A program made the translations under genes and the position numbers. From an uncultured Eubacteriales bacterium (GTDB taxonomy: Bacteria; Bacillota; Clostridia; Christensenellales; Aristaeellaceae), in NCBI GenBank assembly GCA_902799045.1, contig CADBZH010000001.1:88554-152553 (forward strand): a DNA stretch of 64,000 nucleotides, given 5' to 3'. This document shows positions 16,061 to 24,726 of this stretch, piece after piece. A model generated the notes under the pieces. The model did not search any database and had not been told where the DNA came from. It saw nothing but the letters and a program-made list of their open reading frames with translations. Position 1 is the stretch's first letter. The number at the start of each line of letters is the position of its first letter.

Positions 16061-17020
16061 TCAAATCTCATAGCACCAGTTGTCGCCGTCGCCGGGGACG
16101 TCGCTTTGCAGCACGTAGCCCTGGCCGTTTTTGTACACCAGCTCCTGGTTGCGGATCGAGACGCGGGTGTTCGGCGGGATCGGGTGGGTGATGAAGGCGT
16201 TGGAGCCGATCACCGAATCGTGGCCGATCACCGTCTCGCCGCCCAGGATGGACGCGCCGGCATAGATGGTCACGCGATCCTCGATGGTGGGGTGGCGGCG
16301 CTTGCCCCGCAGCTTCTGGCCGCCGCGGGTGGAGAGCGCGCCCAGGGTGACGCCCTGATAGATCTTCACGTTGTCGCCGATCACCGTCGTCTCGCCCACG
16401 ACGATGCCGGTGCCGTGGTCGATGAAGAAGTAGTGGCCGATCTGCGCGCCGGGATGGATGTCGATGCCGGTTTTGCTGTGGGCCGTCTCCGTCATGATGC
16501 GCGGGATCAGCGGCACGTTCAGCTGATACAGCGCGTGGGCCAGCCGGTTCACCGTGATGGCGTAGAGGCCCGGATAGGCGATGATCACCTCCGCCTTGCT
16601 GCCGGCGGCGGGGTCGCCGTCGTAGGCGGCCTGAAGGTCCGTCTCCACGTAGGCGCGGATCTGGGGCAGCTTCTCCAGGAACGCGGCGGTGAGGCTTTCG
16701 GCGGTGCGGTCGATGTGCTCCTGGGGGCACTTGCCGTTGCCCCGCAGGGCGATGCCGATCTGCCGGTTCAGGTGGAAGGCCACGTCGTCGATCAGCGCCG
16801 CGAGGTTGTTCTTCGGGTCGTAGATGCGGTAGACGTAGTCGCGATAGTAGCCGGGGAACACCAGGCGGAGCAGCTTCGCGATCAGCGCCTCGATGACCTG
16901 TCGGTCGGGCTGGGTGAACATCTCCAGCCGATCGATCACGCGCTCGTTGCCGTAGTCCGCGAGGAGCCTGGCCGACAGCGCCTGCAGGCGCGCTTCAAAG
17001 GGCTCGGTCTTGTCGTTCAT
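16061..17020 (-). CDS. cysE: Serine O-acetyltransferase (long EpsC-like form)
   Basis: 319 residues. An N-terminal helical region of about 150 residues precedes a left-handed beta-helix of hexapeptide repeats, with family residues in GIDIHPGAQIGHYFFIDHGT (catalytic His/Asp) and the VIGDNVKIYQGVTLGAL strand. It makes O-acetylserine from serine and acetyl-CoA, the first committed step of cysteine synthesis. The long N-terminus matches the Firmicutes/Bacteroidota type rather than E. coli CysE. GGGGAG precedes the ATG. Its upstream region carries a tandem repeat that duplicates its -10 element. Confidence 0.92.
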   Translation of the reverse strand: MNDKTEPFEARLQALSARLLADYGNERVIDRLEMFTQPDRQVIEALIAKLLRLVFPGYYRDYVYRIYDPKNNLAALIDDVAFHLNRQIGIALRGNGKCPQEHIDRTAESLTAAFLEKLPQIRAYVETDLQAAYDGDPAAGSKAEVIIAYPGLYAITVNRLAHALYQLNVPLIPRIMTETAHSKTGIDIHPGAQIGHYFFIDHGTGIVVGETTVIGDNVKIYQGVTLGALSTRGGQKLRGKRRHPTIEDRVTIYAGASILGGETVIGHDSVIGSNAFITHPIPPNTRVSIRNQELVYKNGQGYVLQSDVPGDGDNWCYEI

Positions 17021-17055
17021 GGGATTCTCCCCTCAATAAGAAGTCTCTTCTCAGG

Positions 17056-17223
17056 CATTATACCATGATTGTCGGCGTGCTGCGCAACTCGCTTCGCTCC
17101 CTTGCCCGCCGACCCGGAAAAACGCTGTTTTTCCTAATCATTATACCATGATTGCTGCGCAACTCGCTTCGCTCCCTTGCCCGCCGACCCGGAAAAACGC
17201 TGTTTTTCCTAATCATTATACCA
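17056..17223. repeat. Two tandem units with duplicated -10 sequences upstream of cysE
   Basis: Units 17056-17138 (83 bp) and 17139-17213 (75 bp, same sequence minus 8 bp) are followed by the first 10 bases of a third unit. Each holds the hairpin GGAAAAAC-GCT-GTTTTTCC. Read on the minus strand, each begins with TGGTATAAT, an extended -10 element (TGnTATAAT). The copy nearest cysE (TATAAT at 17057-17062) is well placed to be its promoter. Confidence 0.85.
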
Positions 17224-17262
17224 CATTTCCGCGTCCCTGCAAAGCCCGCGCGATTTTCCGGG

Positions 17263-17291
17263 TTGATATTCTCCGAGAAATGCGCTAGAAT
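17263..17291 (+). promoter_or_regulatory. Promoter of lysC
   Basis: TTGATA (17263-17268), 17 bp, TAGAAT (17286-17291). The leader is only about 35 nt, too short for a lysine riboswitch, so control of lysC is probably at the enzyme level. Confidence 0.65.
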
Positions 17292-17333
17292 GGGCGTATA
17301 CGATAACAAAAGGGCGGGGGATCGAGAAAACCT

Positions 17334-18656
17334 ATGCGAAAAGTGGTAGCGAAATTCGGCGGGACCAGCCTGGCGGACGCCGGCCAGTTCCGAAAGATCA
17401 AGCAGATCGTCAAGGCGGACGCGGGGCGGCGCTTCATCGTGGCTTCAGCCCCCGGCAAGCGCTTCAGCGAGGACGTAAAGGTGACGGATCTGCTGCTGAG
17501 GGCCTTCGGGCAGGCCGTGGCGGGCCAGCCCTTCGAGGCGACGCTGGCGCTCATTGACGGGCGCTATCGCTCGATCGTAGAGGAGTTGGGCCTCGACTTT
17601 CCCCTGTCGGAGGAGATCGCAAAGCTGCGCGCACACTTGATGGACGCGCCGAGCCGCGATTACGTGCTCAGCCGGGGCGAATACCTGAACGCAAAGCTGC
17701 TGGCGCAGTATCTGGGCTATACGTTCGTGGACCCGGAGTGGTGCGTCTGCTTTGATTCCGAGGGCAGGCTGGACGCGGCGCTCAGCCGGAGGACGATGGG
17801 CGCGGCGCTGCGGCCGCTTGAGAACGCGGTGATCGCGGGCTTTTACGGCGCGGACATGGACGGCAACGTCCGCACGCTCTCGCGGGGCGGCTCCGACGTG
17901 ACCGGCAGCCTCGCCGCGGCGGCCATCGACGCGGACCTCTATGAAAACTGGACGGACGTGTCCGGCCTTCTGGCGGCGGACCCGCGCATCGTGCCCGAGC
18001 CCAAGACCGTGCCCTTCGTCAGCTATCGCGAGCTGCGCACGTTGTCCTACATGGGCGCTTCCGTGCTGCACACCGACGCGGTGCTGCCGGTTTCGGACAT
18101 GGATATCCCGATCAACATCCGCAACACCGACCGCCCGGAGGACGCCGGCACCACCATCCTGCGCCGGCTGCCGAAGGGGGAGACGAAGTATCCCATCATC
18201 GGCGTGGCCGGGCGCGTGGGCATGTCGGTGATCCAGGTGGAGAAGGTGATGGCGTCGGACGGCTCCGGCTTCACCGCCGTGATGCTGGACATCCTGAAAA
18301 ACCGCCAGCTGCCCTTCGAGACCTGCCTGACCGGCATCGACACCGTCACGCTGGTGATCCGTAGCGACCTGCTGGCCCCCTGCAAGGACGACCTGTTCGA
18401 CGAGATCCGCGCGACGCTGAAGCCGGACTACCTGGGCCTGACCGAGCGGCTGTCGATGATCGCCGTGATCGGCGAGAAGGACACCGAGTCCAGCGACGCC
18501 AACCTGCGCGTGCTGCAGGCGCTTTTGAATGCGGGCATGCCCATCAACACCATCAACCAGGGCGCGGGCAAGCTGAACCTGCTCATCGGCGTGCCGGAGG
18601 AGAAGTACGAGGAGGCCATCCGCGCGATCTATCGCACCATCGATGAATCCCTGTGA
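17334..18656 (+). CDS. lysC: Aspartate kinase
   Basis: 440 residues. The kinase motif VAKFGGTSLADA is at the N-terminus, the second nucleotide-site segment is LSRGGSDVTGS, and two ACT domains occupy the last 150 residues (GRVGMSVIQVEKVM and SMIAVIGEKDTESSDANLR). It phosphorylates aspartate for lysine, threonine, methionine and diaminopimelate. The ACT domains imply feedback inhibition by an amino acid, not specified by sequence alone. The ribosome site is weak (GGGGGATCGAG), and the gene stands alone. Confidence 0.95.
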   Translation: MRKVVAKFGGTSLADAGQFRKIKQIVKADAGRRFIVASAPGKRFSEDVKVTDLLLRAFGQAVAGQPFEATLALIDGRYRSIVEELGLDFPLSEEIAKLRAHLMDAPSRDYVLSRGEYLNAKLLAQYLGYTFVDPEWCVCFDSEGRLDAALSRRTMGAALRPLENAVIAGFYGADMDGNVRTLSRGGSDVTGSLAAAAIDADLYENWTDVSGLLAADPRIVPEPKTVPFVSYRELRTLSYMGASVLHTDAVLPVSDMDIPINIRNTDRPEDAGTTILRRLPKGETKYPIIGVAGRVGMSVIQVEKVMASDGSGFTAVMLDILKNRQLPFETCLTGIDTVTLVIRSDLLAPCKDDLFDEIRATLKPDYLGLTERLSMIAVIGEKDTESSDANLRVLQALLNAGMPINTINQGAGKLNLLIGVPEEKYEEAIRAIYRTIDESL

Positions 18657-18730
18657 ACAGGGGATAACCGCAGGGCGAAATGAAGCGATCCACAGCGCGC
18701 CTTCTCTTCGCTGTAAATTGACGGAATGTG

Positions 18731-18801
18731 CAGATCCTTCGCTGCGCTCAGGATGAAAGCGAATCGAAATCCCTGTCATCCTGAGCGCAGCGAAGGATCT
18801 G
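18731..18801. repeat. Palindromic repeat, family A
   Basis: CAGATCCTTCGCTGCGCTC at 18731 pairs with GAGCGCAGCGAAGGATCTG ending at 18801. It lies in the 340-bp gap between lysC and the L,D-transpeptidase; the rest of the gap holds only that gene's promoter. Confidence 0.9.
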
Positions 18802-18908
18802 TGCATCATGAAGGCTGCCTGCATCGCGTTCAAACGATAAATGCTTGAGATGAACCGTCTTTTGGAGATCGACCTCCCTTGTGGCTGGATGAATAAGTCA
18901 AAAATATA

Positions 18909-18937
18909 TTGCAAATATGACAATATTGTGGTATACT
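18909..18937 (+). promoter_or_regulatory. Promoter of the L,D-transpeptidase gene
   Basis: TTGCAA (18909-18914), 17 bp, TATACT (18932-18937) in an AT-rich patch. Confidence 0.65.
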
Positions 18938-18995
18938 GCCCTTTAGGTATAAGCGCCGCCGCGGTGGTGCGAATATGAGGACGGGGTTGAAGCCC

Positions 18996-20972
18996 ATGAT
19001 ACGGCGAAGTTTCACGGCTCTATGGTTGATCGTCGCGCTGCTGCTGGCGGCGCTTTCGGGCGTGACGGGCGCCCTGGCGGAGTATGACATGCCCTATACC
19101 ATCGAGGTGGACATCTCCAGCCAGATCGTCACGATCTTCATCGGCGACACCGACCAGATCGCGCGGCAGATGCTCTGCTCCACCGGCCTCAACGACTGGA
19201 CGCCCACCGGCGATTTCATCCTGCCGGAGACCCGCGGCGGCACGGACCGCCAGCCCTGGTATCAGATCGGTAACCTGTGGGTGAAGTACGCCACGCGCCT
19301 GTGGGGCAAGGTGCTGTTTCACTCGATCCCCTACAGCAAGAAATCGATGCAGGCCATCGACCCCCAATGCCTGAAGCGCTTCGGCTATCCCGCCTCCCAC
19401 GGCTGCATCCGCTTGCGCTGGAAGGACGCCCAGTTCATCGCGGAAAACTGCATGCCCGGCACGATGGTGCACGTCATCAAGAGCGGCAACCGCAACGAGA
19501 GCCTGCGCGAGCTGCTGTTCCAGGAGACCTACGACGCCGGCAAGGGCTTCTCCTACGAAAACTTCCTGGGCATCTCCAACGAACCCGGCGCGCTCAGCCG
19601 CGTCAGCGAGGGCCAGGAGGTGCTGAACCTGCAATACCGCCTGCGCGACCTGGGCATCTATGACGGCGAGCTCAGCGGCAAGTATGACAGCCGGACCGTC
19701 AACGCCGTGCGCTTCGCCCAGTATCTGATGGGCGAGGACCTGAACGGCGTGGCCACGGCCCAGTTCCAGGAGAAGATCTACGACGCCGACGCCCCCACCG
19801 CCATGAACGTGGAGCTGACGGAGGGCGTCAGCGGCCCGGCGGTGCGCAAGCTGCAGGAGAACCTCGAAGCGCTTCGCCTCTATGGGGACGCGGTGGATTC
19901 CAGCTACGACGTGGGCGTGGTGGAGGCCGTGAAGGCCTTCCAGGGCGCCTATGGCTACGAGGCGAACGGCGTGGCCTCCTCCGAGGTGCAGAAGGCCATT
20001 GACTACGAGGCCCGGCAGGTGAGCGCCGCCTTCGAGGGCGCGGACTATACCTGCGAGACCACTTCCGAGCCGCTGAACCTGGCGGCCGTGACGGTGGACG
20101 CCGGCGCGGCCCTGCGCTCGAAGCCCTCCCAGGACAGCCACAAGATCAAGTCCCTGCGCCACGGCACGTCGGCCATCGTGCTGGAGCAGGGCGGCACCTG
20201 GAGCAAGGTGCGCAGCGGCAGCGACGTGGGCTATGTGAAGAGCAGCCTCGTGCACTTCTTTACCCAGGACCTGACGTTCCTGCGCTACACCTCGACGGTG
20301 GACGATCGCGTCTACACCGTGGGCAGCACCGCCAGCGACTACTACGCCGGGGCGAACCTGCCCTGCGAGGTGTTCGCGGAGTATCTGGCCGCCAGCGACC
20401 AGAGCCTGGACATCTCCAGCCTGGTGAACTACGTCACGGTGGACACCCGCGGCGAGGCCGAGGCGCTGAATCTGCGCTCGTCGCCCAGCACGGACGGCGA
20501 CGTGCTGGCCACGGTGCCCGACGGCATGAGCCTGAAGGTGGAGCGCCGCTTCACCGAGTGGACCGAGGTGAACGCCGAGGGCACCAAGGGCTACCTGATG
20601 AACGCCTATCTGAACTTCTGGACCGGCCCGGACGACGCGCTGGAGGCCGAGGAGGACGACGTGCCGCTGGATGCCTCCATGGTGGCCTACGCCGTGGTGG
20701 AAAGCGTGGTGGAAGCCGGCGCGGGCGTCTATGACGACGATTCCGACGAGGCCGAGCTGCTGGGTCACCTGCCCGACGGCGTGCAGGTGGAGGTGGCGGA
20801 CCTGTCGGACGGCTGGTGCCTGATTCGCTACATGGGCCACGAGGGCTACATGAGCGTGGAGGACCTGCAGCTGGTGCTGAAGGACGCGCCCAGCGCCGAC
20901 GCCGACGAGCGGGTCGGGGCAGAGGACGAGTCTGTCAGCGAACCACCGAACGAGAGCACCCTACAGAACTGA
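18996..20972 (+). CDS. Secreted L,D-transpeptidase with peptidoglycan-binding and SH3 domains
   Basis: About 658 residues. A signal peptide (MIRRSFTALWLIVALLLAAL, cut after about ALA) precedes a YkuD domain with the active-site motif SHGCIRL (catalytic Cys near residue 137). Then come two PG_binding_1 repeats (about 190-330) and three SH3-like segments with the signatures AALRSKPS, ALNLRSSPS and GAGVYDD, and an acidic tail. It should form 3-3 peptidoglycan cross-links or attach proteins to the wall. An ATG at 18975 in the same frame is also possible; I prefer 18996 because it gives a compact signal-peptide N-region and follows AGGACGGGG. Confidence 0.9.
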   Translation: MIRRSFTALWLIVALLLAALSGVTGALAEYDMPYTIEVDISSQIVTIFIGDTDQIARQMLCSTGLNDWTPTGDFILPETRGGTDRQPWYQIGNLWVKYATRLWGKVLFHSIPYSKKSMQAIDPQCLKRFGYPASHGCIRLRWKDAQFIAENCMPGTMVHVIKSGNRNESLRELLFQETYDAGKGFSYENFLGISNEPGALSRVSEGQEVLNLQYRLRDLGIYDGELSGKYDSRTVNAVRFAQYLMGEDLNGVATAQFQEKIYDADAPTAMNVELTEGVSGPAVRKLQENLEALRLYGDAVDSSYDVGVVEAVKAFQGAYGYEANGVASSEVQKAIDYEARQVSAAFEGADYTCETTSEPLNLAAVTVDAGAALRSKPSQDSHKIKSLRHGTSAIVLEQGGTWSKVRSGSDVGYVKSSLVHFFTQDLTFLRYTSTVDDRVYTVGSTASDYYAGANLPCEVFAEYLAASDQSLDISSLVNYVTVDTRGEAEALNLRSSPSTDGDVLATVPDGMSLKVERRFTEWTEVNAEGTKGYLMNAYLNFWTGPDDALEAEEDDVPLDASMVAYAVVESVVEAGAGVYDDDSDEAELLGHLPDGVQVEVADLSDGWCLIRYMGHEGYMSVEDLQLVLKDAPSADADERVGAEDESVSEPPNESTLQN

Positions 20973-20995
20973 GCGATCATCACAGGAGGACGAGC

Positions 20996-22117
20996 ATGAG
21001 CGAGTATCTGGGAAAGGACACCTTCAAGCTGGGCTTTGGACTGATGCGCCTGCCCAAGAATCCCGACGGCACCATCGACATCCCTCAGACTTCCAGGATG
21101 GCGGACGCCTTCATCGCCGCCGGCGGCACCTACTTTGATACCGCCTATGTCTACGACGAGGGCCGCAGCGAGGCCGCCTTCAAGGCCGCCGTGGCGGACC
21201 GCTATCCCCGGGAGGCCTACACCATCGCCACCAAGCTGAACGCCTGGCTGGGCGCGCCGGACATGGCCGCCGCGAGGCAGCAGTTCTTCACCAGCCTGGA
21301 GCGCACCGGCGCGGGCTATTTCGACTATTACCTGCTGCATGCCATCCAGCGCAACAACCTGGAGGTGTACGACAAGTACGGCATCTGGGATTTCGTGAAG
21401 GAGCAGAAGGCGAAGGGCCTCATCAAGCACTGGGGCTTTTCGTTCCATGCCGACCCGGACCTGCTGGAGCAGCTTTTGAACGACCATCCCGACGTGGAGT
21501 TCGTGCAGCTGCAAATCAACTACGCCGACTGGGAGAACCCGGGCGTGGCCTCCCGCCGCAACTGGGAGATCTGCAAGGCCCACGGCGTGCCGGTGACGGT
21601 GATGGAGCCGGTGAAGGGCGGCATCCTGGCCGACCCGATTCCCGAGGTGCGCAGGGTCCTTGAGCAGGCCGCCCCCGGCATGTCCTGCGCCTCCTGGGCC
21701 ATCCGCTTCGTGGCCAGCCAGGACAACATCATCACGGTGCTCTCCGGCATGTCCAGCATGGAGCAGATAGAGGACAACCTGAGCTACATGAAGGACTTCC
21801 AGCCGCTCAGCGAAGCGGAGCAGGGCGTGATCCGCCAGGTCCAGGCGATTCTGGACGGCGACCAGTCCATTCCCTGCACGGCCTGCCACTACTGCGTGGA
21901 GGGCTGCCCGATGGGCATCCCGATCCCGGAGATCTTCACCGTGGCGAACCGCCGCAAGGGCAGCCCCCACTTCCGCACCGTGCGGGAGTACACCATCGTC
22001 ACCCAGGACAAGGGCAAGGCCAGCGACTGCATCCAGTGCGGCCAGTGCGAGGGCGCCTGCCCGCAGCACCTGCCCATCATCAGCCTGCTGGAAAAGTGCC
22101 GGGAGATGGAGAGCTGA
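20996..22117 (+). CDS. Aldo/keto reductase with C-terminal 2x[4Fe-4S] ferredoxin domain
   Basis: 373 residues. The N-terminal 280 residues are an aldo/keto reductase barrel: GTYFDTAYVYDEG holds the catalytic Asp and Tyr, and YYLLHAI follows. The C-terminus has two ferredoxin clusters, CTACHYCVEGCP and CIQCGQCEGACP. This fusion is common in anaerobic Clostridia; substrate and electron partner are unknown. The start at 20996 follows AGGAGG, 23 bp after the transpeptidase stop, so the two are probably co-transcribed. Confidence 0.93.
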   Translation: MSEYLGKDTFKLGFGLMRLPKNPDGTIDIPQTSRMADAFIAAGGTYFDTAYVYDEGRSEAAFKAAVADRYPREAYTIATKLNAWLGAPDMAAARQQFFTSLERTGAGYFDYYLLHAIQRNNLEVYDKYGIWDFVKEQKAKGLIKHWGFSFHADPDLLEQLLNDHPDVEFVQLQINYADWENPGVASRRNWEICKAHGVPVTVMEPVKGGILADPIPEVRRVLEQAAPGMSCASWAIRFVASQDNIITVLSGMSSMEQIEDNLSYMKDFQPLSEAEQGVIRQVQAILDGDQSIPCTACHYCVEGCPMGIPIPEIFTVANRRKGSPHFRTVREYTIVTQDKGKASDCIQCGQCEGACPQHLPIISLLEKCREMES

Positions 22118-22139
22118 CCGGCAATCCGGCCCCCAAATG

Positions 22140-22173
22140 CGAAGGCCTCGCGCCGATTGGCGCGGGGCCTTCG
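22140..22173 (+). terminator. Strong hairpin between the converging reductase and argD genes
   Basis: A 15-bp stem, CGAAGGCCTCGCGCC (22140-22154), pairs with 22159-22173 with one G-U. The loop is GATT. The T run afterwards is poor, so termination is likely but not certain. Confidence 0.6.
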
Positions 22174-22293
22174 ATTGGCTCTTCATGGAAAGGCCTGGGA
22201 ATGCGTCGATGCCGCAGGACAGCGAAACGCAGCGTCAAGGGGATACAGTCTGTCGACCCCACTGCCTTTCGCAAAGAATCCAGATTGGCGGCT

Positions 22294-23460
22294 TTACTCC
22301 GCCAGCGCCGCCTTCAGCACGGCGATGGCCTTTTCCAGCTGCTCCATCGGAATGTTCAGCGCGGGCAGCAGGCGCACGCGGTCCTTGGCGGTCAGGCAGA
22401 GCACGCCGTTTTCGATGCACTTGCCCACCACCTCGCGGGCGGGCTTCACCGGCTTGACGCCGATCATCAGGCCCATGCCGCTGACGCTTTCGACGCCCTT
22501 CGCGCCGGTGAGCTGATCGAAGATGTACTGGCTGCGCTCGCGCACGCCCTGAAGCAGCGCCTCGTCGATGCGGCTCAAGATGCTGACACCGCCGGCGCAG
22601 GAGGCGGGGTTGCCGCCGAAGGTGGAGCCGTGGTCGCCGGGGGCGAACACGTCCTTCACCTTCTCGCCCAGCAGGCACGCGCCGATGGGCAGGCCGCCGC
22701 CCAGGCCCTTGGCTGTGGAGACGATGTCCGGCTGGATGCCGTAGTTCATGTAGGCGTAGAGCTGGCCGCTGCGGCCGTTGCCGGTCTGCACCTCGTCCAC
22801 CACCAGCAGCACGTCGCTGGCCTTGCAGAAGGTGTCCAGGCCGTGCACGAAATGGGCGTCCAGCGGCACCACGCCGCCCTCGCCCTGCACGCATTCGATC
22901 ATCACGGCGGCGATCTTCGTCTGCTTTGCCAGCGCCTTCAGCGCGTCCAGGTCGCCCGCGGGAATGTGGGTGAAGCCGGGGGTCAGCGGCTGGTAGAGCT
23001 CGTGGTAGTGGGCCTGGCCGGTGGCGGACAGCGTGGTCAGCGTGCGCCCGTGGAAGCTGTTCTCCAGCGTCACGATGGTGTAGCAGTCCGCGCCGTGCTT
23101 TTCGGCGGCGTACTTCCGGGAGGCTTTGATGGCGCACTCGTTGGCCTCCGCGCCGGAGTTTCCGAAGAACACCTTCTTCATGCCGGTGCGCTGGCACAGC
23201 ATTTCAGCCAGCTTCGCGCCGGGCTCGGTGAAGTAGAGGTTCGAGGCGTGGGGGAGCCTCGACAGCTGCTCGGTGACGGCCTTCAGCCACACCTCGTCCG
23301 AGATGCCGAAGCCGTTCACGGCGATGCCGCTGCCCAGGTCGATGTATTCCTTGCCCTCGACGTCCCAGGCCAGAGAGCCCTTGCCGGACACCAGATGCAC
23401 CGGGAAGCGCGCGTAGGTGTTGGCGATATAAGTCCTGTCCAATGCTTTGATGTCTGACAT
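22294..23460 (-). CDS. argD: Acetylornithine aminotransferase
   Basis: 388 residues of a class III PLP aminotransferase. The PLP lysine lies in STAKGLGGGLPIGA, the cofactor loop is GNSGAEANE, and the Asp motif is VVDEVQTGNGR. It converts N-acetylglutamate semialdehyde to N-acetylornithine. The start at 23460 follows GGAGG and gives the usual length; the upstream open frame is repeat DNA. It is the last gene of argC-GNAT-argJ-argB-argD, separated from argB by a 370-bp repeat-filled gap. Confidence 0.93.
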   Translation of the reverse strand: MSDIKALDRTYIANTYARFPVHLVSGKGSLAWDVEGKEYIDLGSGIAVNGFGISDEVWLKAVTEQLSRLPHASNLYFTEPGAKLAEMLCQRTGMKKVFFGNSGAEANECAIKASRKYAAEKHGADCYTIVTLENSFHGRTLTTLSATGQAHYHELYQPLTPGFTHIPAGDLDALKALAKQTKIAAVMIECVQGEGGVVPLDAHFVHGLDTFCKASDVLLVVDEVQTGNGRSGQLYAYMNYGIQPDIVSTAKGLGGGLPIGACLLGEKVKDVFAPGDHGSTFGGNPASCAGGVSILSRIDEALLQGVRERSQYIFDQLTGAKGVESVSGMGLMIGVKPVKPAREVVGKCIENGVLCLTAKDRVRLLPALNIPMEQLEKAIAVLKAALAE

Positions 23461-23830
23461 AATACAAACCTCCATGTTCATGGGTGAGGAGCGGGGAGAG
23501 AGGCGTTTGAGAGTGAGGAGTGAGGAGTTGCGGTACAAATCCCTGCGGATTTGTTGGATTGAAAGGGGACCGGATTGCCACGTCAGCCCTTCGGGCTTCC
23601 TCGCAATGACATTGAACGAAACTGCGATCATCGAATGATGGGGGCATCGAACCACGTCATTGCATAGAACGAAACTGCGATCGTCGAATGATGGGGTATC
23701 GAACCGCGTCGTTGCGAGGAGCAAAACTGTAAGCGGCGAATAATCTTTCCCGAACCACGTCATTGCGAGGAGCGAAGCGACGTGGCAATCCGGTTCTCCG
23801 GCAAACTATAATCCTAACTCCTCACTTCAT
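23461..23830. repeat. Repeat-filled gap between argB and argD (family C, ATTGCGAGGAGCGAAGC type)
   Basis: No gene is seen here. It holds an inverted copy of the ATTGCGAGGA...GTGGCAATCC repeat at 23571-23610, two direct repeats of 53 bp starting AACGAAACTGCGATC at 23615 and 23668, and a complete copy at about 23757-23793. At 23505-23560 there is GTGAGGAGTGAGGAGT text and a small ACAAATCC/GGATTTGT hairpin. A short family-C relic also lies at about 33706-33729. Confidence 0.8.
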
Positions 23831-24700
23831 CTACTCCCTGCTTCCGCGGATCATGGTGCCGGCGCCCTCGTCGGTGAGGATCTCCATCAGGATCGAATGG
23901 GGCACCCGCCCGTCCATGATGATCACCTTGCGCACGCCCGCGCGAATGGCGTCCACGCAGCACTCCACCTTCGGGATCATGCCGCCGGAGATCACGCCCT
24001 CGGCGCGCAGCTTCGCCGCCTCCTGAATGGTCAGTTCGGGAATCAGCGTGCCGGGGTCGTCCTTGTCGCGCAGCAGGCCGGGAATGTCCGAGAGCATGAT
24101 GAGCCTCTCGGCTCCCAGCGCCCCGGCCACCCGGGCCGCGGCGGTGTCGCCGTTGATGTTGTAGGTGTTGCCCTCGCGGTCGCAGCCCAGCGTGGAGATG
24201 ACGGGGATGTAGCCCTTCTCCAGCAGGTCTGTCACGGGCTTGATGTTCACCTGGGTGATCTCGCCCACGTAGCCCAGCCGCTCGTCCTTCATCCGGGCCT
24301 CGATCAGCCGGCCGTCCATTCCGGAAAGGCCCATGGCGCGGCCGCCTTTCATCTCGAGCAGGTTCACCAGCGTCTTGTTGATCTTTCCGGCCAGCACCAT
24401 CTGCACGATGTCCACCGTCTCGCGGTCCGTCACCCGCAGGCCGTCCACGAACTCGGCCTTCTTGCCCAGGCGCTGCATGGTCTCGCTGATCTCCGGCCCG
24501 CCGCCGTGCACCAGCACCACCTTTACGCCGATCAGCCACAGCAGGGTGATGTCCTCCATCACCTGGTGCTTCAGCTGCTCGTTGATCATGGCGTTGCCGC
24601 CGTATTTCACCACGACGATCTTGCCGTTGTAGCGCTTGATGTAGGGCAGCGCCTCGACGAGCACCTGTGCCCGTTCGGAATTCGAGAAATTGCTATCCAT
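23831..24700 (-). CDS. argB: Acetylglutamate kinase
   Basis: 289 residues of the amino-acid kinase family: VVVKYGGNAM at the N-terminus, VLVHGGGPEIS and the nucleotide segment NINGDTAAARVAGAL. It phosphorylates N-acetylglutamate, the second step of arginine synthesis and usually the feedback-controlled one when the pathway is cyclic, as here with ArgJ. Two starts compete: an ATG at 24730 overlapping the argJ stop (ATGA), and the ATG at 24700. I chose 24700 because AAAGGAG stands just before it. Confidence 0.95.
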   Translation of the reverse strand: MDSNFSNSERAQVLVEALPYIKRYNGKIVVVKYGGNAMINEQLKHQVMEDITLLWLIGVKVVLVHGGGPEISETMQRLGKKAEFVDGLRVTDRETVDIVQMVLAGKINKTLVNLLEMKGGRAMGLSGMDGRLIEARMKDERLGYVGEITQVNIKPVTDLLEKGYIPVISTLGCDREGNTYNINGDTAAARVAGALGAERLIMLSDIPGLLRDKDDPGTLIPELTIQEAAKLRAEGVISGGMIPKVECCVDAIRAGVRKVIIMDGRVPHSILMEILTDEGAGTMIRGSRE

Positions 24701-24726
24701 AATGGCTCCTTTGGTCGAGGGAGGAC

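Noticed and set aside
17056-17223. Short tandem repeats as a CRISPR array
   Set aside because: There are only two near-identical units with no unique spacers, and no cas genes.
17222-17333. Lysine riboswitch before lysC
   Set aside because: The promoter leaves a leader of only about 35 nt, and no lysine-riboswitch core is visible.
23615-23720. Direct repeats of 53 bp as a CRISPR array
   Set aside because: The units are adjacent and similar over their whole length, so there are no spacers. They belong to the dispersed family-C repeats.
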